Shown piece after piece: positions 25,979-35,210 of a DNA stretch of 64,000 bases. Location: the NCBI GenBank assembly GCA_026392415.1, contig JAPLCC010000001.1, positions 43,083 to 107,082 of the forward strand, in the 5' to 3' direction. The notes beneath the pieces are model-generated. The model made no database searches. It was not told where the DNA came from and saw nothing but the letters and a program-made list of their open reading frames with translations. This DNA is from Propionibacteriales bacterium. GTDB lineage: Bacteria; Actinomycetota; Actinomycetes; Propionibacteriales; Nocardioidaceae. The position numbers and the translations under genes were made by a program. Positions within the stretch are counted from its first letter, which is position 1. Each line of letters starts with the position of its first letter.

Positions 25979-27085
25979 TCAGGCCCCCAGTCCCTTCGCA
26001 ACGATGCCGCTCAGCACCTGGTTGGTCCCACCGCGCAGCGTGAATCCCGGGCGGCGGCTGAGTGCGTCGGCAACCAGCCGGTCCGTGGCAGCGTCACCCA
26101 GGCCGACCGCCCACTCGGCGACGTCCTCGGCGAGGTCGCCCTCGGAGCGCGTGCCGATGCCCTTGACCATCGACGCCAGAAGTTCCGCGGGTTCGCTGGC
26201 TTGGAGCCGCGACGCGACGTCCATCGAAAGGTGGTGCAGCGCAGCGAGCCGCGCCACGTGGCGGCCGACGCCTCCTGCGCTCGCCCGCGGGGGCAGGCCG
26301 CCTTCGGCCATCGACGCGAGGGCGACGAAGGTGGAGAGGAAGCGCTCCGGGCCGCTTCTCTCGTAGGCGAGCTCCGAGGTCACCTGTCGCCACCCTTCAC
26401 CCACCTCACCCAGCACGTCGGCGTCCCGGACCTCGACGTTGTCGAGAACCACCTCGTTGAAGTGGTGACTGCCATCGAAGGAAACGATCGGATTGACCTG
26501 CACTCCCGGCGAGTCGAGCCGCACCAGGAACTGGCTCAGGCCGTCGTGCCTCCGTGCCGGGTCCAGGGGTGCGGATCGGGCGAGGACGAAGAACGCGTGG
26601 GACCGATGAGCGCCCGATGTCCACACCTTGGTGCCCGACAGGACCCAGCCGCCGTCGGTGCGGGTCGCGCGCGTGCGCACCGACGCCAGGTCGGAGCCGG
26701 AGTCCGGCTCCGACATCCCGATCGCCCAGTAGGACCTGCCCCGGGCGATGTCGGGAAGGTACTCGTCGCGTTGGGCAGCCGTTCCGAAGCGCAGGAGCGA
26801 AGGCGCGATCTGACGGTCAGCGATCCAGTGAGCTGCGACCGGCGCCCCCGCGCACAACAGTTCCTCGGTGACGACGAACCGTTCGAGATGGGTCCGCCCC
26901 TGCCCGCCGTACTCCGTCGGGATCGTCATGCCCAGCCAGCCGCGCTCCCCCAGGGCCTGACTGAACTCCTCGTCCCATCCCGCCAGCCAGCTGTCGACCC
27001 CGGGCACGAAGGCGCCCGCTGCCCGCTGCTCGGCCAGGAACTCGCGGACCTTCGCTCGTAGGTCGGCAAAGTCCGAGGACGTCAC
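25979..27085 (-). CDS. Acyl-CoA dehydrogenase, catalytic subunit of a pair
   Basis: 368 aa. N-terminal and middle ACAD domains are clear (WAIGMSEPDSGSDLASVRTRA, VLSGTKVWTSGAH). The C-terminal catalytic-Glu motif has become LRGGTNQVLSG, but ELAYERSGPERFL supplies a Glu at the alternative base position. This is the pattern of the larger subunit in heteromeric FadE pairs. ATGA overlap with the ABC permease shows one transcript for import and first oxidation. Confidence 0.82.
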   Translation of the reverse strand: MTSSDFADLRAKVREFLAEQRAAGAFVPGVDSWLAGWDEEFSQALGERGWLGMTIPTEYGGQGRTHLERFVVTEELLCAGAPVAAHWIADRQIAPSLLRFGTAAQRDEYLPDIARGRSYWAIGMSEPDSGSDLASVRTRATRTDGGWVLSGTKVWTSGAHRSHAFFVLARSAPLDPARRHDGLSQFLVRLDSPGVQVNPIVSFDGSHHFNEVVLDNVEVRDADVLGEVGEGWRQVTSELAYERSGPERFLSTFVALASMAEGGLPPRASAGGVGRHVARLAALHHLSMDVASRLQASEPAELLASMVKGIGTRSEGDLAEDVAEWAVGLGDAATDRLVADALSRRPGFTLRGGTNQVLSGIVAKGLGA

Positions 27086-28164
27086 GATGCACCGGCCCGC
27101 CGGGGACCTCGCTCAGCGACGGTGATCGCCACGGCGATGATGAGGATCAGTCCCGAGAACACGTCCGGCGCCCAGGTGGGCCCGCCGGCCAGGGCCAGCC
27201 CCAGGGAGCCGGTACCAATGACCAGGACAGCGAGCACTGCACCCCACGGGTTGAATCGGCCGTGCCGGAACTGGGTCGCGCCGAGGAACGCGGCGGAGAA
27301 CGCCGGAATCAGGTAGTGCGCCCCCGCATCCGGTGCCGCGGCCTGCAGCCGGGCAGCCAGGATCACGCCGGCGAATCCGGCCAGCGCACCGGAAACCATG
27401 AAGGCGACCACCTTGACGCGATTGACCCGCACACCCATCAGCCGCGCGGCCTCCGTGTTGTAACCCGTCGCGTACAGGCGTCGGCCCCCAGCCGTCTGCT
27501 CCAGGACCAGTCCCATCAGGATCATCAGAACGATGACGTAGAGGAACGCAACATTGACACCGGCGATCTCTCCGATCGCGATCAGGTTGAAGTCACCGGA
27601 CATCCGCTCGGTGAGCACCTTGTCCCCGGAGAGCGCGACAGCCATGGCCGCCACGATCGCCCCGGTGCCGAGCGTGGCGATGAGGGACTCGAGTCTCAGC
27701 CACACCACGGCCAGGGCATTGGCGAGGCCGACCAGGGCGCCGACAATGACCCCGGCGGCAGCGCACAGGGCGGGCGGCAGGGAGGTGGTCGCCAGCATGT
27801 GCCCGGCGACCACGCCACCCAAGCTCATGGTCGCGCCGATCGAGAGGTCGAACAAGCGAGCTGCGAGCACGACCACGAGGCTCAGGGCGGCCAGCGCGGT
27901 CACCGCGTAGTCGCTCATCAGCGTCGTCACCGTCGCCTGGTCCAGCCAGAGGTCAGGGATCCACACGGCGAACACCGCGACCATTCCCAGCCACACGTAG
28001 ACGGCGCCGATGGTGCCGAAGCCCAGTCCGCGTAGTGCACCACGACGGTTGGCCCGGAGACCGGTGTCCGCTGGCGCGGCCGGCTCTTCGCCGAGGATGC
28101 TTCGCGGCTCCTTCACCGGGGCCTCAGCGGTGCTGCTCGTCGTACTGTTCATGGTTTCGCTCAT
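27082..28164 (-). CDS. ABC transporter permease (ribose/monosaccharide type)
   Basis: 360 aa, BPD_transp_2/RbsC family, with eight to ten predicted helices after a 45-residue soluble N-terminus. Contains VVLAARLFDLSIGATMSLGGVVAG and YNTEAARLMGVRVNRVKVVAFMVSGALAG (given as two segments, YNTEAARLMGVRVNRVKV and VAFMVSGALAG), the family's coupling region. Overlaps the ATPase gene by 4 bp. In catabolic clusters this family also imports non-sugar substrates such as nucleosides and steroid derivatives. Confidence 0.88.
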   Translation of the reverse strand: MSETMNSTTSSTAEAPVKEPRSILGEEPAAPADTGLRANRRGALRGLGFGTIGAVYVWLGMVAVFAVWIPDLWLDQATVTTLMSDYAVTALAALSLVVVLAARLFDLSIGATMSLGGVVAGHMLATTSLPPALCAAAGVIVGALVGLANALAVVWLRLESLIATLGTGAIVAAMAVALSGDKVLTERMSGDFNLIAIGEIAGVNVAFLYVIVLMILMGLVLEQTAGGRRLYATGYNTEAARLMGVRVNRVKVVAFMVSGALAGFAGVILAARLQAAAPDAGAHYLIPAFSAAFLGATQFRHGRFNPWGAVLAVLVIGTGSLGLALAGGPTWAPDVFSGLILIIAVAITVAERGPRRAGAS

Positions 28165-29714
28165 CTCTGGTCACCCATCTGCGCAGGGGCGGGATCCGGA
28201 ACGGACCGCCGTCGTGCCATGGCGGCAAGGAGTCCTGCCTCGGTCACTGCATCGCCCTCGAGCTCCTCGACGACGACGCCGTCGACCAGGACGAGGACGC
28301 GATCGGTCATGCCCACGAGGTCGTCCAGGTCAGCCGAGCAGACGACGGACGGCGTGCCGGTCGCTGCCAGGTCGCGGACGAGCTGGTAGATGGACTGACG
28401 CGCGCCAACGTCGACTCCACTGGTGGGGTCCTGGAGCACCAGGACCTTCGGTGCCCCGATCAGGCCGCGGGCCAGCGCGACCTTCTGCTTGTTTCCTCCG
28501 CTGAGCAGGCCGTAGTCGCGGTCGGGATCGCGGGGCGCGACATCGAGACGTTCGATCCACTCGCGGGCGACGTCGCGCTCGCGCCGCCGCGAGATCCAGC
28601 CGCGGCGCGCAACCGCCGAGGGGCGGGACAGGCCGATGTTCTCCGCCACGGTCTGCTCGCGGACCGCGGCGGCCGGGTGGCTGTTGGGCAGCACGAGCGC
28701 GATGCCGCAGCCGCGGGCTTGCCGCACCGACATCCCTGATTTGCTGGAGGCTCCCGCCACCGTCAGCCGCATCGTCGCCGGGTGTGCGCCTGCCAGGGCG
28801 GGAGCAAGGTCCTCCCGTCCCGAGCCAGCGATACCAGCGACGCCCAGCACTTCGCCCTCCCTCAGTGAAAGGTCCACCTTCCGCAGGAGGTCGGTCGCCA
28901 GATCGTTGACGATGAGGATCGGCTGTGCTGTCGGAGAGATCGGGTGCAGATGCTCGCGCCGCCCGATCTCGGACACCGGACGCCCCACGATCAGCTCGGC
29001 GAGCGCCGCCTCATCCATTCCGTCCGTGGCTAGGGTCCCCAGGCTGTGTCCGTCCCGAAGCACCGTGAGCCGATCAGCAACACCAAGCACCTCGCCCAGC
29101 CGGTGGGAGACGTAGATGATGCTCACTCCCCGCTCCCGCAGGTCGGCGAGGACTTGCATGAGCCGATCGACCTCCGCTGGCGGCAGGGCGGCCGTCGGCT
29201 CGTCCAGGATCAGCACCCTCGGAACGCCGTGCGTGTCGTCGAGGGCGCGGGCGATGGCAACGGCGCTGCGCTCAACAGGCGCGAGTCGTCCCACCTGCTT
29301 GTCGATGTCCACCTCGATCCCGACGCGCTCCATCAGTCGACGTACCCGCTCGCGGTGGGCACGCCACGCAACGCGGCCGAGCTTGCCCTCGAAGCCGGCG
29401 GTGAGGCCGATGTTCTCCGCGGCGCCGAGCTCGTCGACGAGCCCGAGATCCTGGTGGACGAAACGCAGGCCGGCAGCGAGCGAGCCGGCTGGGTTGCCCG
29501 GATCGAGGCCGACTCCGTCGACCTCGATCCGGGAGCCGGGGTCCGGGCGGTGAAAGCCCGAGAGCACCTTGATGAGCGTCGACTTGCCGGACCCGTTCTC
29601 GCCCACCAGCGCGTGCACCTCGCCGGCGCGGACCTCGAGGTTCACCCTGCTCAGCGCCTGTTGACCTGGGAAGGTCTTGCTCACGTCGCTCAACTGCAGC
29701 CGTACGTCGCTCAT
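28161..29714 (-). CDS. ABC transporter ATPase, duplicated (RbsA/MglA type)
   Basis: 517 aa with two ABC domains. The first is complete: Walker A GENGSGKST, Walker B RVLILDEPTAAL, switch His. The second has a degenerate Walker A (GIAGSGREDL) but keeps LSGGNKQKVALARGL and a Walker B (VLVLQDPTSGVD), which is normal for this family. Start 29714 (ATG) is preferred to GTG 29723 because AGGTGG lies just before it. Energises the adjacent permease. Confidence 0.9.
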   Translation of the reverse strand: MSDVRLQLSDVSKTFPGQQALSRVNLEVRAGEVHALVGENGSGKSTLIKVLSGFHRPDPGSRIEVDGVGLDPGNPAGSLAAGLRFVHQDLGLVDELGAAENIGLTAGFEGKLGRVAWRAHRERVRRLMERVGIEVDIDKQVGRLAPVERSAVAIARALDDTHGVPRVLILDEPTAALPPAEVDRLMQVLADLRERGVSIIYVSHRLGEVLGVADRLTVLRDGHSLGTLATDGMDEAALAELIVGRPVSEIGRREHLHPISPTAQPILIVNDLATDLLRKVDLSLREGEVLGVAGIAGSGREDLAPALAGAHPATMRLTVAGASSKSGMSVRQARGCGIALVLPNSHPAAAVREQTVAENIGLSRPSAVARRGWISRRRERDVAREWIERLDVAPRDPDRDYGLLSGGNKQKVALARGLIGAPKVLVLQDPTSGVDVGARQSIYQLVRDLAATGTPSVVCSADLDDLVGMTDRVLVLVDGVVVEELEGDAVTEAGLLAAMARRRSVPDPAPAQMGDQR

Positions 29715-29765
29715 CGTCACCACCTCTGTCTTCTCGATCGAATCAGGCAGTCGCCGCAGCGACCG

Positions 29766-30899
29766 TCAGGAAAGGCCCCACAGCGCGCGGTACTGGTCGC
29801 GGTAGTCCTCGACCGTCGGATAGGTCTCGGTGGCGGTCGGCTGGGAGTCCTTGGTCACGATCCATTCCGGCCACGTGGCACGGTCGGTCGACGGCGCTGT
29901 GTCCACGCCGTTGAACTCTCGGATGAAGTAGTCGACAGCACGCCACATCTCCTCGTCGCTCGCGGCCGTGAGCACCGCAGTGAGGAAGTCCCCGTCCGCG
30001 AGGTACTGGTTGGCCGCCACGTTGTAGGCGCCCAGCCCAACGACCTGGACGTCCGCCGGACTGAAGCCGGCCGAGCGGAGTGCCGCCGGGAGGCCCACCG
30101 CCATGTCCGAGAGTCCGATGTCGACCCAGTTGACGTCGGGGTTGCGGCGCAGGTGCGCAGCGACGCGTGTGGGGAGGTCCTTGCCCAGGCTGGTCGATGG
30201 CAGTTCGAGGATCTCGACGGAGCACTGCTCACACGCGGCTTCGACGCTTTCCTTGTAACTCTCGGCCATCACCTCGAGGCTCGGCAGCACCTCGCCCACG
30301 GTCACGGCGACCGCGTTGAGCTGGTCTCCTGCCTTGGAGAGGGTGTACTTCGCGATGGTCTCGCCGGCCGCTTCGTAGGTGTCGCGTCCGAGCAGCACGC
30401 CGGTCACGCCGCCGCCGACGGGGTCGACCATGTTGAGGCGCAGCACTGGAATCTTCTTGGCCTCGAGCTTTTGGAGCTCGTCGTCGAAGAAGCGGCGGTC
30501 GTGACCGAGCCCGATGACGCCGTCCGGGGCGAGGCGCACGGCCTGGGCCCAGGCGGTCTTGATCTCCTCCGGAGTCGCGCCGGTGGGGATGATCTCGAGG
30601 TCCCAACCAACGACGTCGACGGCCTCCTTGAGGGCCTTGCCGAGCGACTCGCAGGCCGGGAGGCTGCATTGCAGGTAGGCCAGGGTCTTGCCCTGCGGAA
30701 CCGCGTCCACAGGCACGTCCAACCCGATCGAGGTCGGTCGCTCCAGGAGGTCAGCGACCTGCGCCGCCATCTCCTTGCCCAGCGCCTGCTCCTCACCCGC
30801 ATTGACGGCAGCCGACTCGTCGTCCGGCGCGCTGCAGGCGGTCAGAGCCAGGCTCAAGGTGAGAGCCGCGCCTGCGGCACCTCGGAACACTCCACGCAT
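29766..30899 (-). CDS. ABC transporter substrate-binding lipoprotein (Peripla_BP_4 type)
   Basis: 377 aa. Lipoprotein signal with lipobox LTAC (Cys22), then two alpha/beta lobes typical of ribose-binding-like proteins (GKTLAYLQCSLPACESLG; DGVIGLGHDRRFFDDEL; DVNWVDIGLSDMAVGLP; DVQVVGLGAYN). First gene of the operon SBP-ATPase-permease-ACAD-ACAD-MaoC-TetR, with an ACCGAC-type operator at -25 to -40. It probably captures the island's substrate, which is unknown. Confidence 0.87.
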   Translation of the reverse strand: MRGVFRGAAGAALTLSLALTACSAPDDESAAVNAGEEQALGKEMAAQVADLLERPTSIGLDVPVDAVPQGKTLAYLQCSLPACESLGKALKEAVDVVGWDLEIIPTGATPEEIKTAWAQAVRLAPDGVIGLGHDRRFFDDELQKLEAKKIPVLRLNMVDPVGGGVTGVLLGRDTYEAAGETIAKYTLSKAGDQLNAVAVTVGEVLPSLEVMAESYKESVEAACEQCSVEILELPSTSLGKDLPTRVAAHLRRNPDVNWVDIGLSDMAVGLPAALRSAGFSPADVQVVGLGAYNVAANQYLADGDFLTAVLTAASDEEMWRAVDYFIREFNGVDTAPSTDRATWPEWIVTKDSQPTATETYPTVEDYRDQYRALWGLS

Positions 30900-30920
30900 G
30901 GTGATCTCGCTTTCGTTTTA

Positions 30921-30940
30921 CACACCGACCGGTCGGTTTG
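30921..30940. promoter_or_regulatory. Operator A of the island palindrome (before the ABC/ACAD operon)
   Basis: Perfect 14-bp core ACCGACCGGTCGGT (30924-30937) with two further flanking pairs. It sits 22-41 bp before the start of the substrate-binding protein; on the minus strand it abuts a possible -10 (GTAAAA), as expected for a repressor site. Confidence 0.8.
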
Positions 30941-30982
30941 ATTGGCGCAACGTTATGCGCCGCTCGACACCGCGTCAAGGCC

Positions 30983-31345
30983 CTAGCCGACTGAGATTTC
31001 CGGCGGTTCTTCGCCGGCCGCCGGGACCACCTCGGCGAGGATGCTCAGCGCCGACATGGCACGAGGCCAGCCCGCGTAGAACGCCATCTGCAGCACGAGC
31101 TCGGCGATCTCGGCGCCGGACAGGCCACTGGCCAGCGCGCGCGGCCCGTGGAACCTGAGCTGCTCAGCGTTCCCGCCAGCGATCAGCGCGGACAGGGTTG
31201 CCAGGGCGCGGTCCCGCTGGCTCAGGCCCGGCCGCGCGAGCACGTCGCCGAACAGGGTCTTCTCGGTCAGCTCGGCGAGCTCGGGCGAGAACCGCCGGAC
31301 GGCCACGAGGGCCTCGGCCAGTGCTTCATCGCGCTCGGCGGTCAC
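30983..31345 (-). CDS. Carboxymuconolactone decarboxylase-family protein
   Basis: 120-aa all-helical CMD/AhpD-like protein (SQRDRALATLSALIAGG, LRFHGPRALASGLSGAEI, QMAFYAGWPRAMSAL). The YAGWP block and the His fit PcaC-like members rather than peroxidase AhpD, which needs a CxxC that is absent here. Last gene of the second LLM operon; overlaps the thiolase stop-start by 4 bp. Whether it decarboxylates a lactone in this pathway is unproven. Confidence 0.82.
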   Translation of the reverse strand: MTAERDEALAEALVAVRRFSPELAELTEKTLFGDVLARPGLSQRDRALATLSALIAGGNAEQLRFHGPRALASGLSGAEIAELVLQMAFYAGWPRAMSALSILAEVVPAAGEEPPEISVG

Positions 31346-32490
31346 AGGCTCTCCACCACCACGGCGTTCGCCATGCCGCCGGCCTCACAAATCGTCTGCA
31401 GGCCGTAACGGATGCCCTGCCTGCGCATCCGGTGCACCAGGGTCGTAGCGAGACGCGTGCCGGAGCATCCCAACGGATGCCCCAGGGCGATGGCACCCCC
31501 GTCCGGGTTGAGCAGCGCAGGATTCGCGCCGGTATCGGCCAGCCAGGCCAGGGCCACCGAGGCGAAGGCCTCGTTGACCTCCACTGTGCCGATGTCGTCC
31601 AGAGCCAGTCCCGCTCTCGCCAGCACCTTCTCGGTCGCGGGGATCGGTCCAGTCAGCATCATCACCGGGTCCACGCCGACGACGGCGCTGCTGTGCACCC
31701 GGGCCAACGGCCGCAGGCCCAGCTCGGCTGCCTTCTCGGCACTGGCCAACAGAACCGCCGAAGCGCCATCCGAGATCTGCGAGGAGTTGGCTGCGGTGAC
31801 GACGCCATCCTCCGCAAAGGCTGAACGGAGGCCCGCCAAGACCTCCAGCGAGCCACCCTCCCGGATGCCTTCGTCGACGGCGACGAGACCGGCCTCGGTC
31901 ATCACGGGCACGATCTCGCCGTCGAAGTGGCCGGCGGCGCGCGCAGCCGCTGCCCGCGCATGCGAGTCGAGGCTGAATTGGTCGAGTGCCGTGCGAGACA
32001 GGCCCCACGCCCGTGCGATCAGCTCCGCGGCCCGCCCCTGCGAGAACTCGACCTCCGGATATCGTGCGGCGACCCGGGGGCCGCGCGCTTCTCCGTGTCC
32101 GCTGGTGCGCGTGGCTCCCATCGGCACCCGAGACATCGACTCCACGCCGCCCACCACCACGAGGTCGTAGTGACCGGCGACGATCCCGGCGGCACCGAAA
32201 GCCAGCGCTTGGTGCGAAGAGCCGCAGGCCCGGTCGACCGTCGTACCGGGCACGGTCTCGGGCCAGCCGGCGGCCAGCGCCGTCCATCGTGCAACGTTCG
32301 ACGACTGCTCACCGATACTGGTCACGCACCCCCAGATCACGTCTTCGATGAGCCCGGGATCGACCCCGGTACGCTGCACCAGGCCCGCGAGCACCTGCGC
32401 GCCGAGGTCGACCGGGTGCACCGACGACAGACCACCGCCCCGTCTTCCGATCGGGGTGCGGACGGCGTCGACGATCACGGCTTCAGCCAT
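31342..32490 (-). CDS. Thiolase (acetyl-CoA C-acyltransferase)
   Basis: 382 aa. Nucleophilic Cys in DRACGSSHQAL, His in NEAFASVAL..GHPLGCSGTR, and the second Cys in CEAGGMANA: all residues for thiolytic cleavage are present. Start MAEAVIVDAVRTPIG at 32490. In this operon it should release acetyl- or propionyl-CoA from a 3-ketoacyl-CoA made by the neighbouring SDR. Confidence 0.92.
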   Translation of the reverse strand: MAEAVIVDAVRTPIGRRGGGLSSVHPVDLGAQVLAGLVQRTGVDPGLIEDVIWGCVTSIGEQSSNVARWTALAAGWPETVPGTTVDRACGSSHQALAFGAAGIVAGHYDLVVVGGVESMSRVPMGATRTSGHGEARGPRVAARYPEVEFSQGRAAELIARAWGLSRTALDQFSLDSHARAAAARAAGHFDGEIVPVMTEAGLVAVDEGIREGGSLEVLAGLRSAFAEDGVVTAANSSQISDGASAVLLASAEKAAELGLRPLARVHSSAVVGVDPVMMLTGPIPATEKVLARAGLALDDIGTVEVNEAFASVALAWLADTGANPALLNPDGGAIALGHPLGCSGTRLATTLVHRMRRQGIRYGLQTICEAGGMANAVVVESL

Positions 32491-32516
32491 GGCTGACCTT
32501 TCGTTGGAGCGGCAGG

Positions 32517-33218
32517 TCACGCGAAGCTGCGTCCGCCGCAGGAATAGAGGACCTGCCCCGTCACGTACGAAGCCGCGTCGGAGGCCAACCAGTCCACGGC
32601 CTCGGCGATGTCCAGCGGCTGGCCAGGGGAGCCCAATGGAATGGCGTCGACGACCCGCTGCCGTGCCTCGGTCGGCATGGCCAGGGTCATCTCCGACTCC
32701 ACGAATCCCGGAGCCACGGCGTTGACCCGCAGGCGGGGCGCGAGGGCGAGCGCGTGGGCCCGGGTGAGCCCGATGACGCCGCCCTTCGCGATCCCGTAAT
32801 TGAACTGACCGACGTTCCCGAGCTGGGCCCGCGAACTGATGTTGACCACGGCTCCGTCGTCCACGAGCAAGGGGGCGATCGCCTCGGTGAGGGCATAGGT
32901 GCCACCGAGGTTCACCCGGACGACGGCGCGGAAGGCGTCCTCGTCCATGTTGCGCAAGAGGCTGTCGCGAGTGATGCCGGCGTTGTTGACGAGCACGCGC
33001 GGCTCGACCCCGAGGGCGCGCACGGCATCGACGATCCGCTCGACTCCGGCCGGTTGCGAGATGTCGGCCCGTACGCCGTGTCCGCCGAGCTCGGTTGATG
33101 TGTGGTGCACGCGTTCATCGAGGTCGACCAGCAGTACGGCGTGGCCGGACTCGACGAGCCTGGCCGCGATGGCTTGACCGATGCCGCGAGCGGCGCCGGT
33201 GACGATGGCGAGGCTCAT
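32517..33218 (-). CDS. Short-chain dehydrogenase/reductase (FabG-like)
   Basis: 233-aa classical SDR. Cofactor motif TGAARGIG at the N-terminus, NNAG, catalytic Ser in NISSRAQLGNVG, and Tyr-x-x-x-Lys in YGIAKGG. It starts at 33218 (MSLAIVTGAARGIG), overlapping by 4 bp the upstream SDR-like gene. Likely oxidises a 3-hydroxyacyl-CoA ahead of the thiolase. Confidence 0.9.
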   Translation of the reverse strand: MSLAIVTGAARGIGQAIAARLVESGHAVLLVDLDERVHHTSTELGGHGVRADISQPAGVERIVDAVRALGVEPRVLVNNAGITRDSLLRNMDEDAFRAVVRVNLGGTYALTEAIAPLLVDDGAVVNISSRAQLGNVGQFNYGIAKGGVIGLTRAHALALAPRLRVNAVAPGFVESEMTLAMPTEARQRVVDAIPLGSPGQPLDIAEAVDWLASDAASYVTGQVLYSCGGRSFA

Positions 33219-33661
33219 GGCAGCATCGCTCCCACGTGCGCGGTGCCCACCATGACCGTCTGCCCCCGTCCGACCGCGGACGCGACGAGGAACTCCACCG
33301 TCGCGGCCACCCGCGCCGCAGGCTCGGAGCCGTCGTACCCCACGACGCTCGCGTACTGGTCCTTGCGGAGGCCTTCGAAGGCCAGGCATCGTCCACCCGC
33401 CACCAGCCCGACGGCCACCGCCGCGTCGAGCGGCGTTGCCCGACCGACGGCCGCCGCCGCATCCACGACGAACACGACGGGAGCGTTCTCGCGCGCGGCC
33501 ACATGAGCCAGCCGGTAGGCCCGAATGAGCTCCTCCTCCGCCTCGGCCCATGTCGTCACTTCAGCAGGTCCGAAGACCACACCATCCTCTGGCCGACCCT
33601 CGGCAGAGCCGAGGCCACCCAGCGCCGCCGCCAGCGCGGCATCTGCCACGTGGATCCTCAT
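33215..33661 (-). CDS. Truncated SDR-like protein, possible non-catalytic partner subunit
   Basis: 148 aa. The C-terminal segment AARVAATVEFLVASAVGRGQTVMVGTAH (two parts: AARVAATVEFLVAS and AVGRGQTVMVGTAH) looks like the end of an SDR. PVVFVVDAAAAVGRATPLDAA corresponds to the strand and helix around the active site, with neither Ser nor Tyr-x3-Lys, and there is no GxxxGIG dinucleotide loop. It overlaps the true SDR by 4 bp. Heteromeric SDRs with an inactive subunit exist (BbsC/BbsD in toluene degradation), so a structural partner is a reasonable guess; it is not a recent pseudogene since the frame is intact. Confidence 0.6.
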   Translation of the reverse strand: MRIHVADAALAAALGGLGSAEGRPEDGVVFGPAEVTTWAEAEEELIRAYRLAHVAARENAPVVFVVDAAAAVGRATPLDAAVAVGLVAGGRCLAFEGLRKDQYASVVGYDGSEPAARVAATVEFLVASAVGRGQTVMVGTAHVGAMLP

Positions 33662-33694
33662 CGATTCCCCTTCGTCGTCAGGTCGACCGGTCGC

Positions 33695-35161
33695 TCACCA
33701 ACGGGAGACGACGAGCTTCTCCTCGGTGTAGAAGCGGAGCGGAGCATCACCGCACACGTGGGTCTCCCCGTAGAAGGACCCACCGAGCCCACCCATCACG
33801 AAGTTCGCCGGCGGGGCCGGGAAGGTGTTGATGCCGATGTTGCCGGCCCGCGACGCCCGCTCGAAGTGGCGCGCAATGCTGCCCGAGCTGGTGAAGATGG
33901 TCGAGGCGTTTCCGAACTCAGTGTCGTTCGCCAGGGCGATGGCCTGATCGAGGTCACCGACCCGGTGCATCGCGATCACCGGGCCGAACGTCTCCTGGAA
34001 CTCGGCGGGGTGGGTCGGGCTCAGGTCGGCCAGGACGGTCGGTCCGACGAAGTAGCCCTCCGCCGATGCCGACGGCGTGCCGGGTACGACGCCGCGCCCG
34101 TCGCGCACCGCCGTGGCGCCGGCATCGACGGCCTGTCCGATCAGCACCTCGAGTCGTGACCGGCTCGCGGCGCTGATGACCGGGCCCATGGTGGTGCCGC
34201 CGTCGAGGCCGGCGCCGATGATCAGCTGGTCCGTGAGTGCTGCAACCCGCTCGACGAGCTCGTCGTAGACCTCGGCCAGGGCCACGATCCGAGTCCCGGC
34301 GAGGCAACGCTGTCCAGCCATGCCGAAGGCGGAGGTGACGATGCCCTCCGCTGCCAGCTCGAGGTCGGCATCGGCGGCCACCAGGATCGGGTTCTTGGCC
34401 CCACCGTTGGCCTGGACCCGCTTACCCAGCGACGTGGCCCGCGCGTGGATGGCCTTCGCCGTCGGGGTCGAGGTGATGCACGAGACGGCAGCCACGTCCG
34501 GGTGGTCGATGAGGCGCTTGCTGACCTCGGCCCGCCCGTGCACCAGGTTCAGCACACCGTTCGGCAGGCCCGCCTCGGCGAAGAGATGGAAGAGCGCTGT
34601 AGTAGCCATGGGGTCCTGCTCCGAGGGCTTGACCACGAGCGTGTTGCCGGTGACCAGTGCCCACGCAGAGAACTGGCTCGGGTTCATCACCGGGAAGTTG
34701 AACGGCGTGACCGCCACGCACACCCCCAGGGGCTCCCGGGCGTTGCGCGCCTCGATCGGTCCGGCGACGTGCCCGGACCGCGAATGCATGAGCATCGGCG
34801 CCGCGAGGGCGGTGTCGATGAACTCTGCAGCTCGCATGACCTCACCACGAGCCTCGTCGAGCGTCTTGCCCTGGTCGAGGCTGATCGTGCGGGCCAACTG
34901 CTCGCCGTTCCTGACCACATTGGCCCGCATGGCGTGCAGGTACTGCGCGCGGCGGGTGATCGAGAGCTGGCTCCACTCCTCGAAGGCCCACGATGCGGCG
35001 GCGACGGCCGCGTCGACCTCGGCGTCGGTCGCGGCGGTCAGCTCGGCGACTCGCTGGCCGTTCGAAGGATCGAACACGTCGATCACGTCGGTGCCCGAAC
35101 CGGCGATGAACTCGCCGTTGATCCAGTGCTGGGGCTGCGTGACGTCCTGGGGGTTCTTCAT
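33695..35161 (-). CDS. Methylmalonate-semialdehyde dehydrogenase-like (CoA-acylating) ALDH
   Basis: 488 aa aldehyde dehydrogenase of the MmsA/IolA branch. The catalytic Cys is in AGQRCLAGTR, but the usual general-base Glu of ALDHs is replaced (QANGGAKNPILV instead of LELGGK). That lets CoA rather than water resolve the thioester. The C-terminus GSFYGETHVCG and RFYTEEKLVVSRW matches the branch. Second gene after an LLM monooxygenase, so it probably converts the aldehyde produced there to an acyl-CoA. Confidence 0.86.
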   Translation of the reverse strand: MKNPQDVTQPQHWINGEFIAGSGTDVIDVFDPSNGQRVAELTAATDAEVDAAVAAASWAFEEWSQLSITRRAQYLHAMRANVVRNGEQLARTISLDQGKTLDEARGEVMRAAEFIDTALAAPMLMHSRSGHVAGPIEARNAREPLGVCVAVTPFNFPVMNPSQFSAWALVTGNTLVVKPSEQDPMATTALFHLFAEAGLPNGVLNLVHGRAEVSKRLIDHPDVAAVSCITSTPTAKAIHARATSLGKRVQANGGAKNPILVAADADLELAAEGIVTSAFGMAGQRCLAGTRIVALAEVYDELVERVAALTDQLIIGAGLDGGTTMGPVISAASRSRLEVLIGQAVDAGATAVRDGRGVVPGTPSASAEGYFVGPTVLADLSPTHPAEFQETFGPVIAMHRVGDLDQAIALANDTEFGNASTIFTSSGSIARHFERASRAGNIGINTFPAPPANFVMGGLGGSFYGETHVCGDAPLRFYTEEKLVVSRW

Positions 35162-35210
35162 CGAAGTCTTCTTTCCACTCGGGTCGTTCCGGACTGGTGC
35201 GGTGCCACCC

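Noticed and set aside
33684..33693. CGACCGGTCG, the core of operators A and B
   Set aside because: Flanking bases (GT and CT) do not match the consensus, and it lies in a 33-bp gap inside an operon.
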